A stretch of DNA of 15,095 nt from Spirochaetaceae bacterium (GTDB lineage: Bacteria; Spirochaetota; Spirochaetia; Treponematales; Breznakiellaceae): contig JAIRMO010000046.1 in NCBI GenBank assembly GCA_031258625.1, positions 1 to 15,095 of the forward strand, given 5' to 3'. The notes beneath the pieces were generated by a model. That model saw only the letters and a list, made by a program, of their open reading frames with translations, had not been told where the DNA came from and ran no database searches. Every line of letters starts with the position of its first letter. Position 1 is the stretch's first letter. Positions 1 through 6,871 of the stretch are shown piece after piece. The position numbers were made by a program, and so were the translations under genes.

Positions 1-111
1 TATTTATTATAGACATATTGACACTTTAGGGAAAGTATGGATATATTACAAATAGCTGTAATTCATTGTACAGTATATAATTACTGATGCTACAAAGAAA
101 TACTGTTTTCT

Positions 112-163
112 AGGCAGGCGGACTCTGGATCTGCTTGTGGGGGTTCGAATCCTCCCTGGGGAA
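112..163 (+). pseudogene. 3' part of tRNA-Gln(CUG), 5' end missing
   Basis: The segment folds as the 3' two-thirds of a tRNA. The anticodon stem is GCGGA (118-122) with TCTGC (130-134) and the loop CTCTGGA carries anticodon CTG (125-127). The T stem is GGGGG (139-143) with CCTCC (151-155) around TTCGAAT, followed by an acceptor 3' strand CTGGGGA (156-162) and discriminator A163. An acceptor 5' strand complementary to CTGGGGA (TCCCCAG) is absent anywhere upstream, and the 5' D-stem strand is not recognisable. The sequence to the left is AT-rich and unrelated to a tRNA. This is therefore a truncated tRNA, best read as the tRNA 3' end left at an integration junction (attachment site). Simple decay of a tRNA gene is the alternative. 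Confidence 0.62.
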
Positions 164-199
164 AAGGGTATTGCGATAATCGGGGAATAGTCCGCCGGG

Positions 200-227
200 T
201 TGTTTTTCCCGGGTTCGCCCTTAAAAT
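200..227 (+). promoter_or_regulatory. possible promoter of tRNA-Glu
   Basis: TTGTTT (200-205) and TAAAAT (222-227) are separated by 16 bp and end about 10 bp before the mature 5' end of tRNA-Glu. Both hexamers are imperfect, so this is a plausible sigma-70 type promoter and not a firm call. Confidence 0.35.
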
Positions 228-236
228 TTGTGAGAG

Positions 237-308
237 GGCCCCTTCGTCTATCGGTTAGGACATGAGATTCTCAATCTTAAAAGAGGGGTTCAATTCCCCT
301 AGGGGCTA
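237..308 (+). tRNA. tRNA-Glu(CUC)
   Basis: A complete cloverleaf can be drawn. The acceptor is GGCCCCT (237-243) with AGGGGCT (301-307), including one terminal G.U pair, and discriminator A308. The D stem is GTCT/GGAC with GG in the loop. The anticodon stem is TGAGA (263-267) with TCTTA (275-279), the loop TTCTCAA has anticodon CTC at 270-272, and the variable loop is 4 nt. The T stem is AGGGG/CCCCT around TTCAATT. The anticodon reads GAG, so it charges glutamate, and the 5' body resembles bacterial tRNA-Glu. CCA is not encoded and must be added by the nucleotidyltransferase. It sits between a truncated tRNA-Gln and a decayed tRNA-like sequence. Confidence 0.93.
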
Positions 309-321
309 AAGTAACATATAC

Positions 322-377
322 ACCGAAATGGGGATTTGAACCGCTTGGCTCTTTGCCTGTTGAGCCTTATCGCCGGT
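322..377 (-). pseudogene. decayed tRNA-like sequence without anticodon arm
   Basis: Read on the minus strand, 56 nt contain a 7-nt acceptor-like pairing (ACCGGCG against the 3' strand, six pairs including G.U, one mismatch). A D-arm-like hairpin follows (GGCTC, 10-nt loop containing GG, GAGCC) and then a T-arm-like segment with TTCAAAT whose stem has two mismatches. Nothing that could serve as an anticodon arm lies between D and T arms. It is most likely a decayed tRNA or part of one; chance resemblance cannot be excluded. Confidence 0.3.
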
Positions 378-415
378 ACGGTTGGTTTTTCTTATTCGAA
401 ATTCTGGTTTAATAC

Positions 416-434
416 CCCGGAGCTTGCTCCGCGG
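416..434. repeat. imperfect palindrome (REP-like hairpin)
   Basis: CGGAG (418-422), loop CTTG and CTCCG (427-431) form a 5-bp stem, extended beyond a C-C mismatch by two further C-G pairs. A second small hairpin, TTCGG-TTTA-CCGAA, lies at about 450-463. These lie in the 209-bp gene-free stretch between tRNA-Glu and the first protein gene. There is no T-tract, so neither is a clear terminator. The form resembles short repetitive extragenic palindromes, which cannot be confirmed without the genome. Confidence 0.3.
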
Positions 435-482
435 AGGTTTATTCGTGTCTTCGGTTTACCGAATAGGAAGGGTTAATTTTAA

Positions 483-511
483 TTGACCGATAAGTGATAT
501 AGACGTATAGT
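483..511 (+). promoter_or_regulatory. sigma-70 type promoter, probably giving a leaderless mRNA
   Basis: TTGACC (483-488) and TATAGT (506-511) are separated by exactly 17 bp, each one base from consensus. The expected transcription start, about 7 bp after the -10 box, falls on or next to the A of the ATG at 518. This agrees with the lack of any Shine-Dalgarno sequence in front of that gene. Confidence 0.65.
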
Positions 512-517
512 GATTAT

Positions 518-2260
518 ATGGATAAATCCGGGGTTTTTGGTTACCTTGCCGCAGACTTGTCTTTAGAAGAACGAAGGAAACTCCTGGATAAGATCGGGAT
601 TCATTCAGAAATTTCCCGGGAACTCCTGTATAAGGATAAAAATCACGCTTTTTTTACCCCGCCGGAGAAAGAACATTACCACCAATTGCCTTGGCATATA
701 CGGCTCAAGTATATAATCATGGGTCTTTTTAATAATATTTCAGCGAGACAGATATATGAGAACCACCAGATAGCCCGGATCGGTAAGATAATCAATGGGA
801 AGGATCCGGAGTTTTACGATTATCGCCAGGACCGGCTGCTTCCGAAATTACGCGAGAAATTTGTGGAACTCAAAAGCGCGGCCCGTTTTTTTTATGATAC
901 CTTGAATCGGAGCATTAACCGGGACAAGGGGGCTTTTTATGCCTTTTTGGCTTCTTTGGAAATAGAGGATATCCACCAGCATCTCATGATCGGTACCAAT
1001 CCTGAACAGTTGGCTGCCGAAAACGCTGCCGTCCGGGGAAGGGATTTGAGCCAAATTGCCTTTGATAACCTTGAACAAACCCTGATGCTTATTACCGAAG
1101 AAGAAAAAAGCCGTATGTACGCCAATGTCCGTTCGTTACATTACCTTAAAGCCCTGTCTACCTTTCCCTTTGATCGGATTATTCTGAGTTTTACCGCTGA
1201 TCCGGCAAGCGGCCGTCTTGTTTGCAAGGGTCGTTCCGTAAAAGATGTCCTGATGTTCCTGCAAAATGTGTTGTTTTCTCTCAAACAGGTGCCGTCCATG
1301 CCCTTATTGGAATCGCTTTTTATTTTTTGCCTTCAAGAACATGGGGAAGATCCCCCCTTGGATATTACCCTGGAGATGCGGCGGCTTCTTTCTATGGCGG
1401 AAAGCGCATTGATGATCATCAGGGATTTTAACCGGGACGTACCCCTCACCTTGATACTCCGGTGTATCAGCCGGAATATGGGTCTTGTGCCCCAGGGCAT
1501 AGGCGGCGGTGAAGATTGGTTCGTGGCGTACCGTGAGTATTGGAAACGGCATATAGATGCCCAATTCAGCGAATATCAACGGACGTGCCGGTACAATGAG
1601 CTGGCAAATGCCCTCCATCAGTTTTTTAACGGAGGCGCTTTAAAAACCTTAAATTACGCGGTTTCCCAGCACAGGCCCGATGGTTTTCCCCTCTCGGGGG
1701 CCATGGCGCTTTCCTTTTTACTGACCTTTTATTCGAATGTTTTTATGCCGGATATTTATCAGATCCTCAGAACCATCCTGATAGAAGGTGAATTTTATAA
1801 ATTGGAAAGCCGGACCCAGTTCACCGAAATTTACAACGAGATCATCATGCTTGAGGATACCATCCTGCAATTTGAATCCCAGCTGTCCTCCGAGGGAAGG
1901 TATGGAAAGTACTATTTTCCTTTAAATTCGAAAATGGCCTCGGATCCCTCAAAACGCCGCAGGGTTCAGCAGGTAGTTGAAGAAGCTTCCATGGAAGCCG
2001 AAGGGATCATCATTGCCGCCGAACAGACTGTCGCGGAAATGATAAAAATCCTGGAGGGGTTTATACGAAAAGATGTCAACGGGAATTATGACACCCTGGT
2101 GAATATTATGCAAATTTCATCAAAAATTCCCAATTTTGTAAGCGGTATCGATAATTCCATGCGCCAGTTTCAGCAGACCTTGCAGTTTTTGGATACTATT
2201 GATATGCTTGAATTGGGGAGTAAAGAAGGAGGAAACTTTCTTCCTCTCGTCAAGGAGTAG
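518..2260 (+). CDS. DUF5312-like treponemal protein, copy 1 (580 aa)
   Basis: Function is unknown. The protein has no signal peptide and no convincing membrane span, so it is probably cytoplasmic, and it is mostly helical in character. It aligns without gaps over about the first 225 residues with the next gene, and conserved blocks include LPWH (57-60), SINRDKG (132-138), YAN.RSLH.LKALSTFPF (201-218) and GGEDWF.AYR.YWKR (about 329-344). The C-terminal part is rich in helix-forming residues; a 12-residue tail absent from copy 2 is encoded by DNA that contains a small hairpin (GAGGAA/TTCCTC). The start is fixed by alignment with copy 2. There is no Shine-Dalgarno, and the promoter position suggests a leaderless message. 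I assign the DUF5312 name from memory of treponemal proteins of this size and style; no catalytic motif is visible. Confidence 0.8.
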   Translation: MDKSGVFGYLAADLSLEERRKLLDKIGIHSEISRELLYKDKNHAFFTPPEKEHYHQLPWHIRLKYIIMGLFNNISARQIYENHQIARIGKIINGKDPEFYDYRQDRLLPKLREKFVELKSAARFFYDTLNRSINRDKGAFYAFLASLEIEDIHQHLMIGTNPEQLAAENAAVRGRDLSQIAFDNLEQTLMLITEEEKSRMYANVRSLHYLKALSTFPFDRIILSFTADPASGRLVCKGRSVKDVLMFLQNVLFSLKQVPSMPLLESLFIFCLQEHGEDPPLDITLEMRRLLSMAESALMIIRDFNRDVPLTLILRCISRNMGLVPQGIGGGEDWFVAYREYWKRHIDAQFSEYQRTCRYNELANALHQFFNGGALKTLNYAVSQHRPDGFPLSGAMALSFLLTFYSNVFMPDIYQILRTILIEGEFYKLESRTQFTEIYNEIIMLEDTILQFESQLSSEGRYGKYYFPLNSKMASDPSKRRRVQQVVEEASMEAEGIIIAAEQTVAEMIKILEGFIRKDVNGNYDTLVNIMQISSKIPNFVSGIDNSMRQFQQTLQFLDTIDMLELGSKEGGNFLPLVKE

Positions 2261-2306
2261 TGTACAGCATTGGCCGTTTCGATAAACATGGGCTTCTGTT
2301 TTAATT

Positions 2307-4013
2307 ATGGATGAGTCCCGAGGTTTTGGCAGCTTGGTTTCAGGACTGTCCCCAAGCGAGCGAAAAATTTTTCTGGAAAAACTCAGTCGTTATTCCTCTC
2401 TGTCCCAGGAAGTGCTTTATGAGGAAGAACGTGATACCCTTTCCCTGCCGATTCATCAAGAAGCATATAGCCAGCTGCCCTGGCATATGCGGCTGTTTTT
2501 TGTATTATTGAGCTTTTTTCAAGGGGTCTCCCCCCTACGGGTCTTTGAGAATCGTCAAATAGCCATGACAGGTAAGTGGATAAACGAAACGGCTCCGGGA
2601 ATTTACGATTATCAACGGGACATGCTGCTGCCGGGATTCTATAAAAGATTGGTTGATCTCAAAGATGCCGCCCGTTTTTTTTACCAGGTTCTGGACCAGA
2701 GTATTAACCGGGATAAGGGGTCTTTTTATGTCTTCCTGGGTTCTCTGGAGATGGAGGATATCCACAGCCGCATCATCGAGAGAACCGATCCTGAAATTCT
2801 TATCCCCGAAGAATCCCAAATCTCTGAGGTGGAATTACGTCAAACTATTTTGAACAATCTGGAGGAAGATCTGACGTTGATCACCGACGAACAAAAAAAT
2901 GTCATGTACGCCAATACCCGTTCGTTACATTGCCTTAAAGCCTTATCTACCTTCCCTTTTAACCGGCTCATTTTGAATTTCTCCGATCATAAGATGTCCC
3001 CAGGCCCTATTTGTACGGCCGGTATGGTAAAAGACCAATTAGCCAACCTGCAGAATGTGTTGTTTTCTTTAAAATACGCCCCCTCCATGGCTTTACTGGA
3101 GTCCCTGTTTATTTTCACCCTCCAGGGGAATCTAAAGGATAAAAAAGCGGATATGGTGGTCGAAATGGACCGGCTCATTGTCCAAGCGGAAAAATCCCTG
3201 AATACCATCCATGATTTTAACCAGGAAGTCCCCTTAACCCAGATATTGTGCTGTACCAGCCGGAATTTAACCATGATCCCCCTGGACATCAGCGGCGGAG
3301 AGGAATGGTTTTTAGTATACCGGGACTATTGGAAACGGTACGTGAATGATCGGTCTGCCCAATATATCCAGACCAAGGGTAAACAACGGCTGGTAGATTC
3401 CATTAATCAATTTTTTAAAAGGTCCAATTTGACCATGCTGAACTATGCGGTTTCCGATTCCAATCCCTACGGATTTCCGGTAAAGGGGAGCCTCTGCTTG
3501 TCCTTTCTTTTGACGTTTCATTCAGCGGTTTTTATGGAAAAAGCTCAGGAGTTCCTCGAATCCATCCTGTTGGGGGGGAACTTTTACAGCCGGGATGACC
3601 GGACCGTTTTTACCGAAAGTTACAATGAACTCATGAGACTTGAGGAAGCCATACGGCAATTTGAAATACGGATCTCTCCGGTGGGGGAATTCGGGAAACG
3701 GTACGCCAGTGCCCAGGCGGATAGGCCCAGTTCTTCATCAAGACGCCAAAAGCTCCTCTCCGTCACCGATGAGGCCAACCAGGAGGTTTTTAAAATTACC
3801 GGAAGCGCCGGGATCGCCCTGGAAGGTATAATCGGTATACTGGAAAAAATATTAAAACCCGCCCCAAACCGAGAATCCATTGCCCTGATAAATATGGCCC
3901 AGCTTGCGGGAAAGGGGAATGTCTTTATAAGCGGTCTTAAAGATTCTCTGGTTCAATTTCGGGAAACGCTTAGGCTCTTTAATAATATAATTGCCCTGGA
4001 ATTAGGAAAATAG
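2307..4013 (+). CDS. DUF5312-like treponemal protein, copy 2 (568 aa)
   Basis: This is a tandem paralog of the preceding gene, 46 bp downstream on the same strand. LPWH is at 57-60 and the SINRDKG and YANTRSLHCLKALSTFPF blocks occupy the same residue numbers as in copy 1. Conservation is spread along the whole length, including the C-terminal (S)GLKDSLVQFRETL segment, so both copies look intact and under selection. No signal peptide, membrane span or enzymatic motif is seen. There is no Shine-Dalgarno in front of the ATG; upstream is T-rich, and no better in-frame start lies between the previous stop and 2307. It probably shares a transcript with copy 1 and with pgeF, which begins one base after its stop. 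Function is unknown. Confidence 0.8.
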   Translation: MDESRGFGSLVSGLSPSERKIFLEKLSRYSSLSQEVLYEEERDTLSLPIHQEAYSQLPWHMRLFFVLLSFFQGVSPLRVFENRQIAMTGKWINETAPGIYDYQRDMLLPGFYKRLVDLKDAARFFYQVLDQSINRDKGSFYVFLGSLEMEDIHSRIIERTDPEILIPEESQISEVELRQTILNNLEEDLTLITDEQKNVMYANTRSLHCLKALSTFPFNRLILNFSDHKMSPGPICTAGMVKDQLANLQNVLFSLKYAPSMALLESLFIFTLQGNLKDKKADMVVEMDRLIVQAEKSLNTIHDFNQEVPLTQILCCTSRNLTMIPLDISGGEEWFLVYRDYWKRYVNDRSAQYIQTKGKQRLVDSINQFFKRSNLTMLNYAVSDSNPYGFPVKGSLCLSFLLTFHSAVFMEKAQEFLESILLGGNFYSRDDRTVFTESYNELMRLEEAIRQFEIRISPVGEFGKRYASAQADRPSSSSRRQKLLSVTDEANQEVFKITGSAGIALEGIIGILEKILKPAPNRESIALINMAQLAGKGNVFISGLKDSLVQFRETLRLFNNIIALELGK

Positions 4014-4014
4014 T

Positions 4015-4806
4015 ATGCGGGTTTACCCCTTTAACCTCTCCTTTTCCGGTATTCTTGGGGAGTTTTCTTTTTTCTTTGACGGTCTTGAAGTGGAGGGAAT
4101 TTCCTGTTTGATTTCTTCCCGATCCGCGGGTAATATGGTATATTCTGAGGGGGGATTAAGCCCATCCCGGAGGAATCTGTACAAAACCTTGGGGCTGGAT
4201 CCTGCCCGGGTCTACGGGCCGGCCCAGGTTCATTCCCGGGAGGTCCTGGTTATGGACCGGGACAGCCCCCAAGACCAGCCCCGGGCCGACGGTTTGGTGA
4301 GCCGGGACCGGGGGATCTGGCTTTCGGTTACCGTGGCGGATTGCCTCCCGGTATACCTCTTTGATACCGAAAGCGGCGCCTTCGGCATCCTCCACTCGGG
4401 CTGGAAGGGGACGGGGATAGTCCTCAGGGCCCTGGCCCTGATGGGGGAGCGATGGAACACCCGGGCCGGGGCGGTGGCGGCGGTCCTGGGGCCCGGCATC
4501 GGTTCCTGCTGTTACCGGGTGGACGAAGAGCGGGCCCGGGCCTTTGAGGGGGAATTCGGGGGATCCGGCGGCGCCTATCCCCTGGGCCCGGTGGTGATCC
4601 GCCGCGGCCGGGACGGATCAGGCCCGGGGGAACCCTTCCTGGACCTCCGGGCCGCCAACGCCCGGCTTTTGGCCGGGGCCGGGGTGGGGAACCTCGCGGT
4701 TTGCCGGGACTGTACCGTTACCGACGTCAGGTTGGGTTCCTTCCGGCGGGAGGGCGGGGACTATACCCGGATGGCCGCCCTCATCGGTTATAGGCCCCTG
4801 GTATAG
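4015..4806 (+). CDS. pgeF: YfiH/PgeF laccase-domain enzyme (peptidoglycan editing factor)
   Basis: The 263-aa protein matches the YfiH / multicopper polyphenol oxidase laccase (Cu-oxidase_4) family in length and motifs. The family's metal/active-site triad is visible: His73 in QVHS, Cys110 in VADCLPV and His127 in ILHSGWKG. The GPGIGSCCY block (159-167) and the C-terminal RREG...RMAALIG block (244-258) also match. In E. coli the protein removes peptidoglycan precursors that carry L-Ser in place of L-Ala; other members are purine nucleoside phosphorylases or adenosine deaminases. It is a cytosolic enzyme, and the laccase name is historical. The start has an AGGA about 7 nt upstream and lies one base after the preceding stop, so translation is probably coupled. 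G+C content rises sharply within the first 150 bp of this gene. Confidence 0.88.
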   Translation: MRVYPFNLSFSGILGEFSFFFDGLEVEGISCLISSRSAGNMVYSEGGLSPSRRNLYKTLGLDPARVYGPAQVHSREVLVMDRDSPQDQPRADGLVSRDRGIWLSVTVADCLPVYLFDTESGAFGILHSGWKGTGIVLRALALMGERWNTRAGAVAAVLGPGIGSCCYRVDEERARAFEGEFGGSGGAYPLGPVVIRRGRDGSGPGEPFLDLRAANARLLAGAGVGNLAVCRDCTVTDVRLGSFRREGGDYTRMAALIGYRPLV

Positions 4807-4824
4807 GGACAAAAAGGAATAGGT

Positions 4825-6570
4825 ATGTACGATTTTAAAGAGCCCTGGAAGGTCCGGATTGCCGGAATTTTAAATCAGTTCCTCAAGGATGCGGGCCTTG
4901 AAGAGAATATCGGCCCCTCGGGGGTGATCGCCGAAATTCCCCCCAAGCCGGAGCTGGGGGACCTGGGGTTCCCCATGTTCGGTTTTGCCAAGCTGCTACG
5001 GAAGGCTCCCCCCCAGATAGCCCAGGCCGTGGCGTCCGGGCTGGGTGATCCGGGGCCGGGGGAGGTCTTTGCCGCCGAAGGCCCCTATGTCAATATCCGG
5101 CTGGATCGGGCTCGGACCGCCGCTTCCATCCTGGATCAGCTCCGGGACCCCTCCTTCGGCCGGCCGGAAACCCTGGCGGGCTCCCGGATCATGGTGGAAT
5201 TTTCCAGCCCCAACACCAATAAACCCCTCCACCTGGGGCACCTCAGGAACGACGTCCTGGGGGAGAGCGTTTCCCGGATCCTCGCCGCCTGCGGGGCCCG
5301 GGTCCGTAAGGTCTGTATCATCAACGACCGGGGGGTGCATATCTGTAAATCCATGCTGGCCTACCGGGAATACGGGGAGGGGAAAACCCCTGAATCCGAG
5401 GGGGTAAAAAGCGATCGCTTTGTGGGGGACTGGTATGTCAAATTTCACGCCATGGCTAAAACAGATCCCGCGGCGGAGGAACAGGCCCAGGAAATGCTCC
5501 GCCAATGGGAACAGGGGGACGGGGAGACCGTGGCCCTCTGGGAAAAGATGCGGGAATGGACCGTAAAGGGGATGAAAGAGACCTACGAGCGTACCGGGGT
5601 CTCCTTTGATCAGTACTATTACGAAAGCGAGACCTACCGCTCCGGCCGGGAGGAGGTCCTCAAGGGTCTGGAACGGGGGATTTTTTACCGGGAGGAGGAC
5701 GGTTCGGTCTGGGTGGACCTCTCCGCGGAAAAACTCGACAAAAAGGTCCTCCTCCGCAAGGACGGAACGTCCCTCTACATCACCCAGGACTTCGGTACCG
5801 CCATCCACCGCCACCGGGACTGGCCCTTTGACCGGCTCATTTATGTGGTGGGTTCGGAACAGCAGTACCATTTTCAGGTGCTGTTCACCATCCTAAAAAA
5901 ACTGGGGTTTGACTGGGCCAAAAACCTCTTTCACCTCTCCTACGGCATGGTAAACCTCCCGGAGGGCAAGATGAAGAGCCGGGAGGGCACGGTGGTGGAC
6001 GCCGACGATCTCCTGGACAGCCTGAAAGCGCTGGCCCTCCAGGAGATCCGGGATAAGGACCGGGAGGCCGCGGTAGGGGATTCCGGGGAGACGGCGGAAA
6101 AAATAGCCCTCGGGGCCCTCCACTATTACCTGCTCCAGGTGTCCCCCCCCAAGGATATGCTTTTTAATCCCCAGGAATCCCTGGCTTTTAACGGCAATAC
6201 CGGCCCCTACCTTCAGTATATGGGGGCCCGGATCTCGTCTTTGATCCGTAAGGAGGAAGGGAGCGCCGCCGTCCGGGGTAGGGTTGCTCCGGAACTCCTT
6301 CTGGGGGACGCGGAATGGGAACTCCTCAAAACCCTGGCCGCCTACCCCGAGTCCGTAGCCGCCGCCGCCGCCCGGATGGACCCCTCCCTCCTCGCGGCCT
6401 ATCTCTACGAGCTCTCCAAGACCTTCAGCCGTTTCTACCACGACTGCCCCATCCTCAACGCCGAAATGCCGGACCTGGCCGCCACCCGCCTTGCCCTCTG
6501 CCGGGGGGTACTCCGGGTACTCCGGGACGCCCTTGACCTTATCTGTATACCCTTCCTGGTTTCCATGTAG
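4825..6570 (+). CDS. argS: arginyl-tRNA synthetase
   Basis: This is a class I aminoacyl-tRNA synthetase that charges tRNA-Arg with arginine using ATP. At 581 aa it has the usual length. It has an N-terminal Add1-type domain (about 1-115), the class I HIGH signature as HLGH (136-139) after SSPNTNKP, a GSEQQYHF block (343-350) and the KMSKS loop as KMKSR (382-386). The C-terminal helical DALR-type anticodon-binding domain is at about 455-581 and ends in ...CIPFLVSM. The ATG is preceded by AAGGAA at a good distance, 18 bp after pgeF, so the two are likely co-transcribed. The gene is very G+C-rich, with long runs of G and C in third codon positions. It appears complete. Confidence 0.97.
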   Translation: MYDFKEPWKVRIAGILNQFLKDAGLEENIGPSGVIAEIPPKPELGDLGFPMFGFAKLLRKAPPQIAQAVASGLGDPGPGEVFAAEGPYVNIRLDRARTAASILDQLRDPSFGRPETLAGSRIMVEFSSPNTNKPLHLGHLRNDVLGESVSRILAACGARVRKVCIINDRGVHICKSMLAYREYGEGKTPESEGVKSDRFVGDWYVKFHAMAKTDPAAEEQAQEMLRQWEQGDGETVALWEKMREWTVKGMKETYERTGVSFDQYYYESETYRSGREEVLKGLERGIFYREEDGSVWVDLSAEKLDKKVLLRKDGTSLYITQDFGTAIHRHRDWPFDRLIYVVGSEQQYHFQVLFTILKKLGFDWAKNLFHLSYGMVNLPEGKMKSREGTVVDADDLLDSLKALALQEIRDKDREAAVGDSGETAEKIALGALHYYLLQVSPPKDMLFNPQESLAFNGNTGPYLQYMGARISSLIRKEEGSAAVRGRVAPELLLGDAEWELLKTLAAYPESVAAAAARMDPSLLAAYLYELSKTFSRFYHDCPILNAEMPDLAATRLALCRGVLRVLRDALDLICIPFLVSM

Positions 6571-6579
6571 GCCGGGTCC

Positions 6580-6608
6580 TTGCAAGGGTGAAAACAATCT
6601 GTTATATT
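6580..6608 (+). promoter_or_regulatory. sigma-70 type promoter of corA with palindrome on the -35 box
   Basis: TTGCAA (6580-6585) and TATATT (6603-6608) have a 17-bp spacer. The -35 box is the centre of a perfect 10-bp palindrome, CCTTGCAAGG (6578-6587), which could be an operator. Predicted start is near 6615, which gives a leader of about 255 nt before corA. Confidence 0.6.
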
Positions 6609-6701
6609 GGATATAGTTTTCAGGCGTTATTGGTTTTGGAACGCAGTGATGACCCTTGAGCTTCTTATGAAGTTTCATAATCCGATTCAAGGAGGAAAGC
6701 C

Positions 6702-6800
6702 ATGTCCGATCCGGACGGCGGCGGTAGTTTACCCGGCCATAGACAGAATTCAATAGATTTGACGTTTGTGGTACTTCCTGGTAAGGGTCCATCTATTTAG
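6702..6800 (+). CDS. 32-aa leader peptide candidate upstream of corA
   Basis: The ORF begins with ATG preceded by AAGGAGGAAAGCC, the strongest ribosome-binding site in the window, and encodes 32 residues (start MSDPDGGGSLPGH, end LPGKGPSI). It shows no membrane segment or known motif. Its stop codon overlaps a second AGGAGAACC sequence that is repeated just before corA. It lies inside the corA leader, so it may be a regulatory leader peptide, by analogy with CorL and MgtL of enteric bacteria. This is inference from position only; no similarity to those peptides is seen. It could also be a decayed gene end. Confidence 0.4.
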   Translation: MSDPDGGGSLPGHRQNSIDLTFVVLPGKGPSI

Positions 6801-6807
6801 GAGAACC

Positions 6808-6856
6808 AGTCCGGTTTCTTCTTTAACGGGGGCCTTTTCAGGAAGGCCCACGGACT
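6808..6856 (+). promoter_or_regulatory. nested hairpin in the corA leader, next to the Shine-Dalgarno
   Basis: An outer helix, AGTCCG (6808-6813) with CGGACT (6851-6856), encloses a 7-bp hairpin, GGGCCTT (6830-6836) with AAGGCCC (6843-6849). The outer helix ends immediately before AAAGGAG, the corA Shine-Dalgarno. No T-tract follows, so this is not an intrinsic terminator. The layout suits control of translation or Rho access. Other small hairpins lie upstream (GCGTT/AACGC at 6624-6644 and one at about 6659-6675). I do not recognise the M-box or another known riboswitch here. Confidence 0.45.
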
Positions 6857-6871
6857 AAAGGAGAACCCCGA

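Noticed and set aside
195..212. CCGGG ... CCCGG hairpin with a T-rich loop before tRNA-Glu
   Set aside because: The T-tract is in the loop and not after the stem, so it is not an intrinsic terminator; the T-rich part is better read as a -35 region.
2228..2246. Hairpin GAGGAA/TTCCTC at the end of the first DUF5312-like gene as a terminator
   Set aside because: It is inside the coding sequence, has no T-tract, and the second copy follows within 60 bp on the same strand.
5893..6792. Roughly 300-codon frames on the minus strand opposite argS
   Set aside because: They are shadows of a very G+C-rich gene, with Gly/Pro-rich translation and no recognisable domain.
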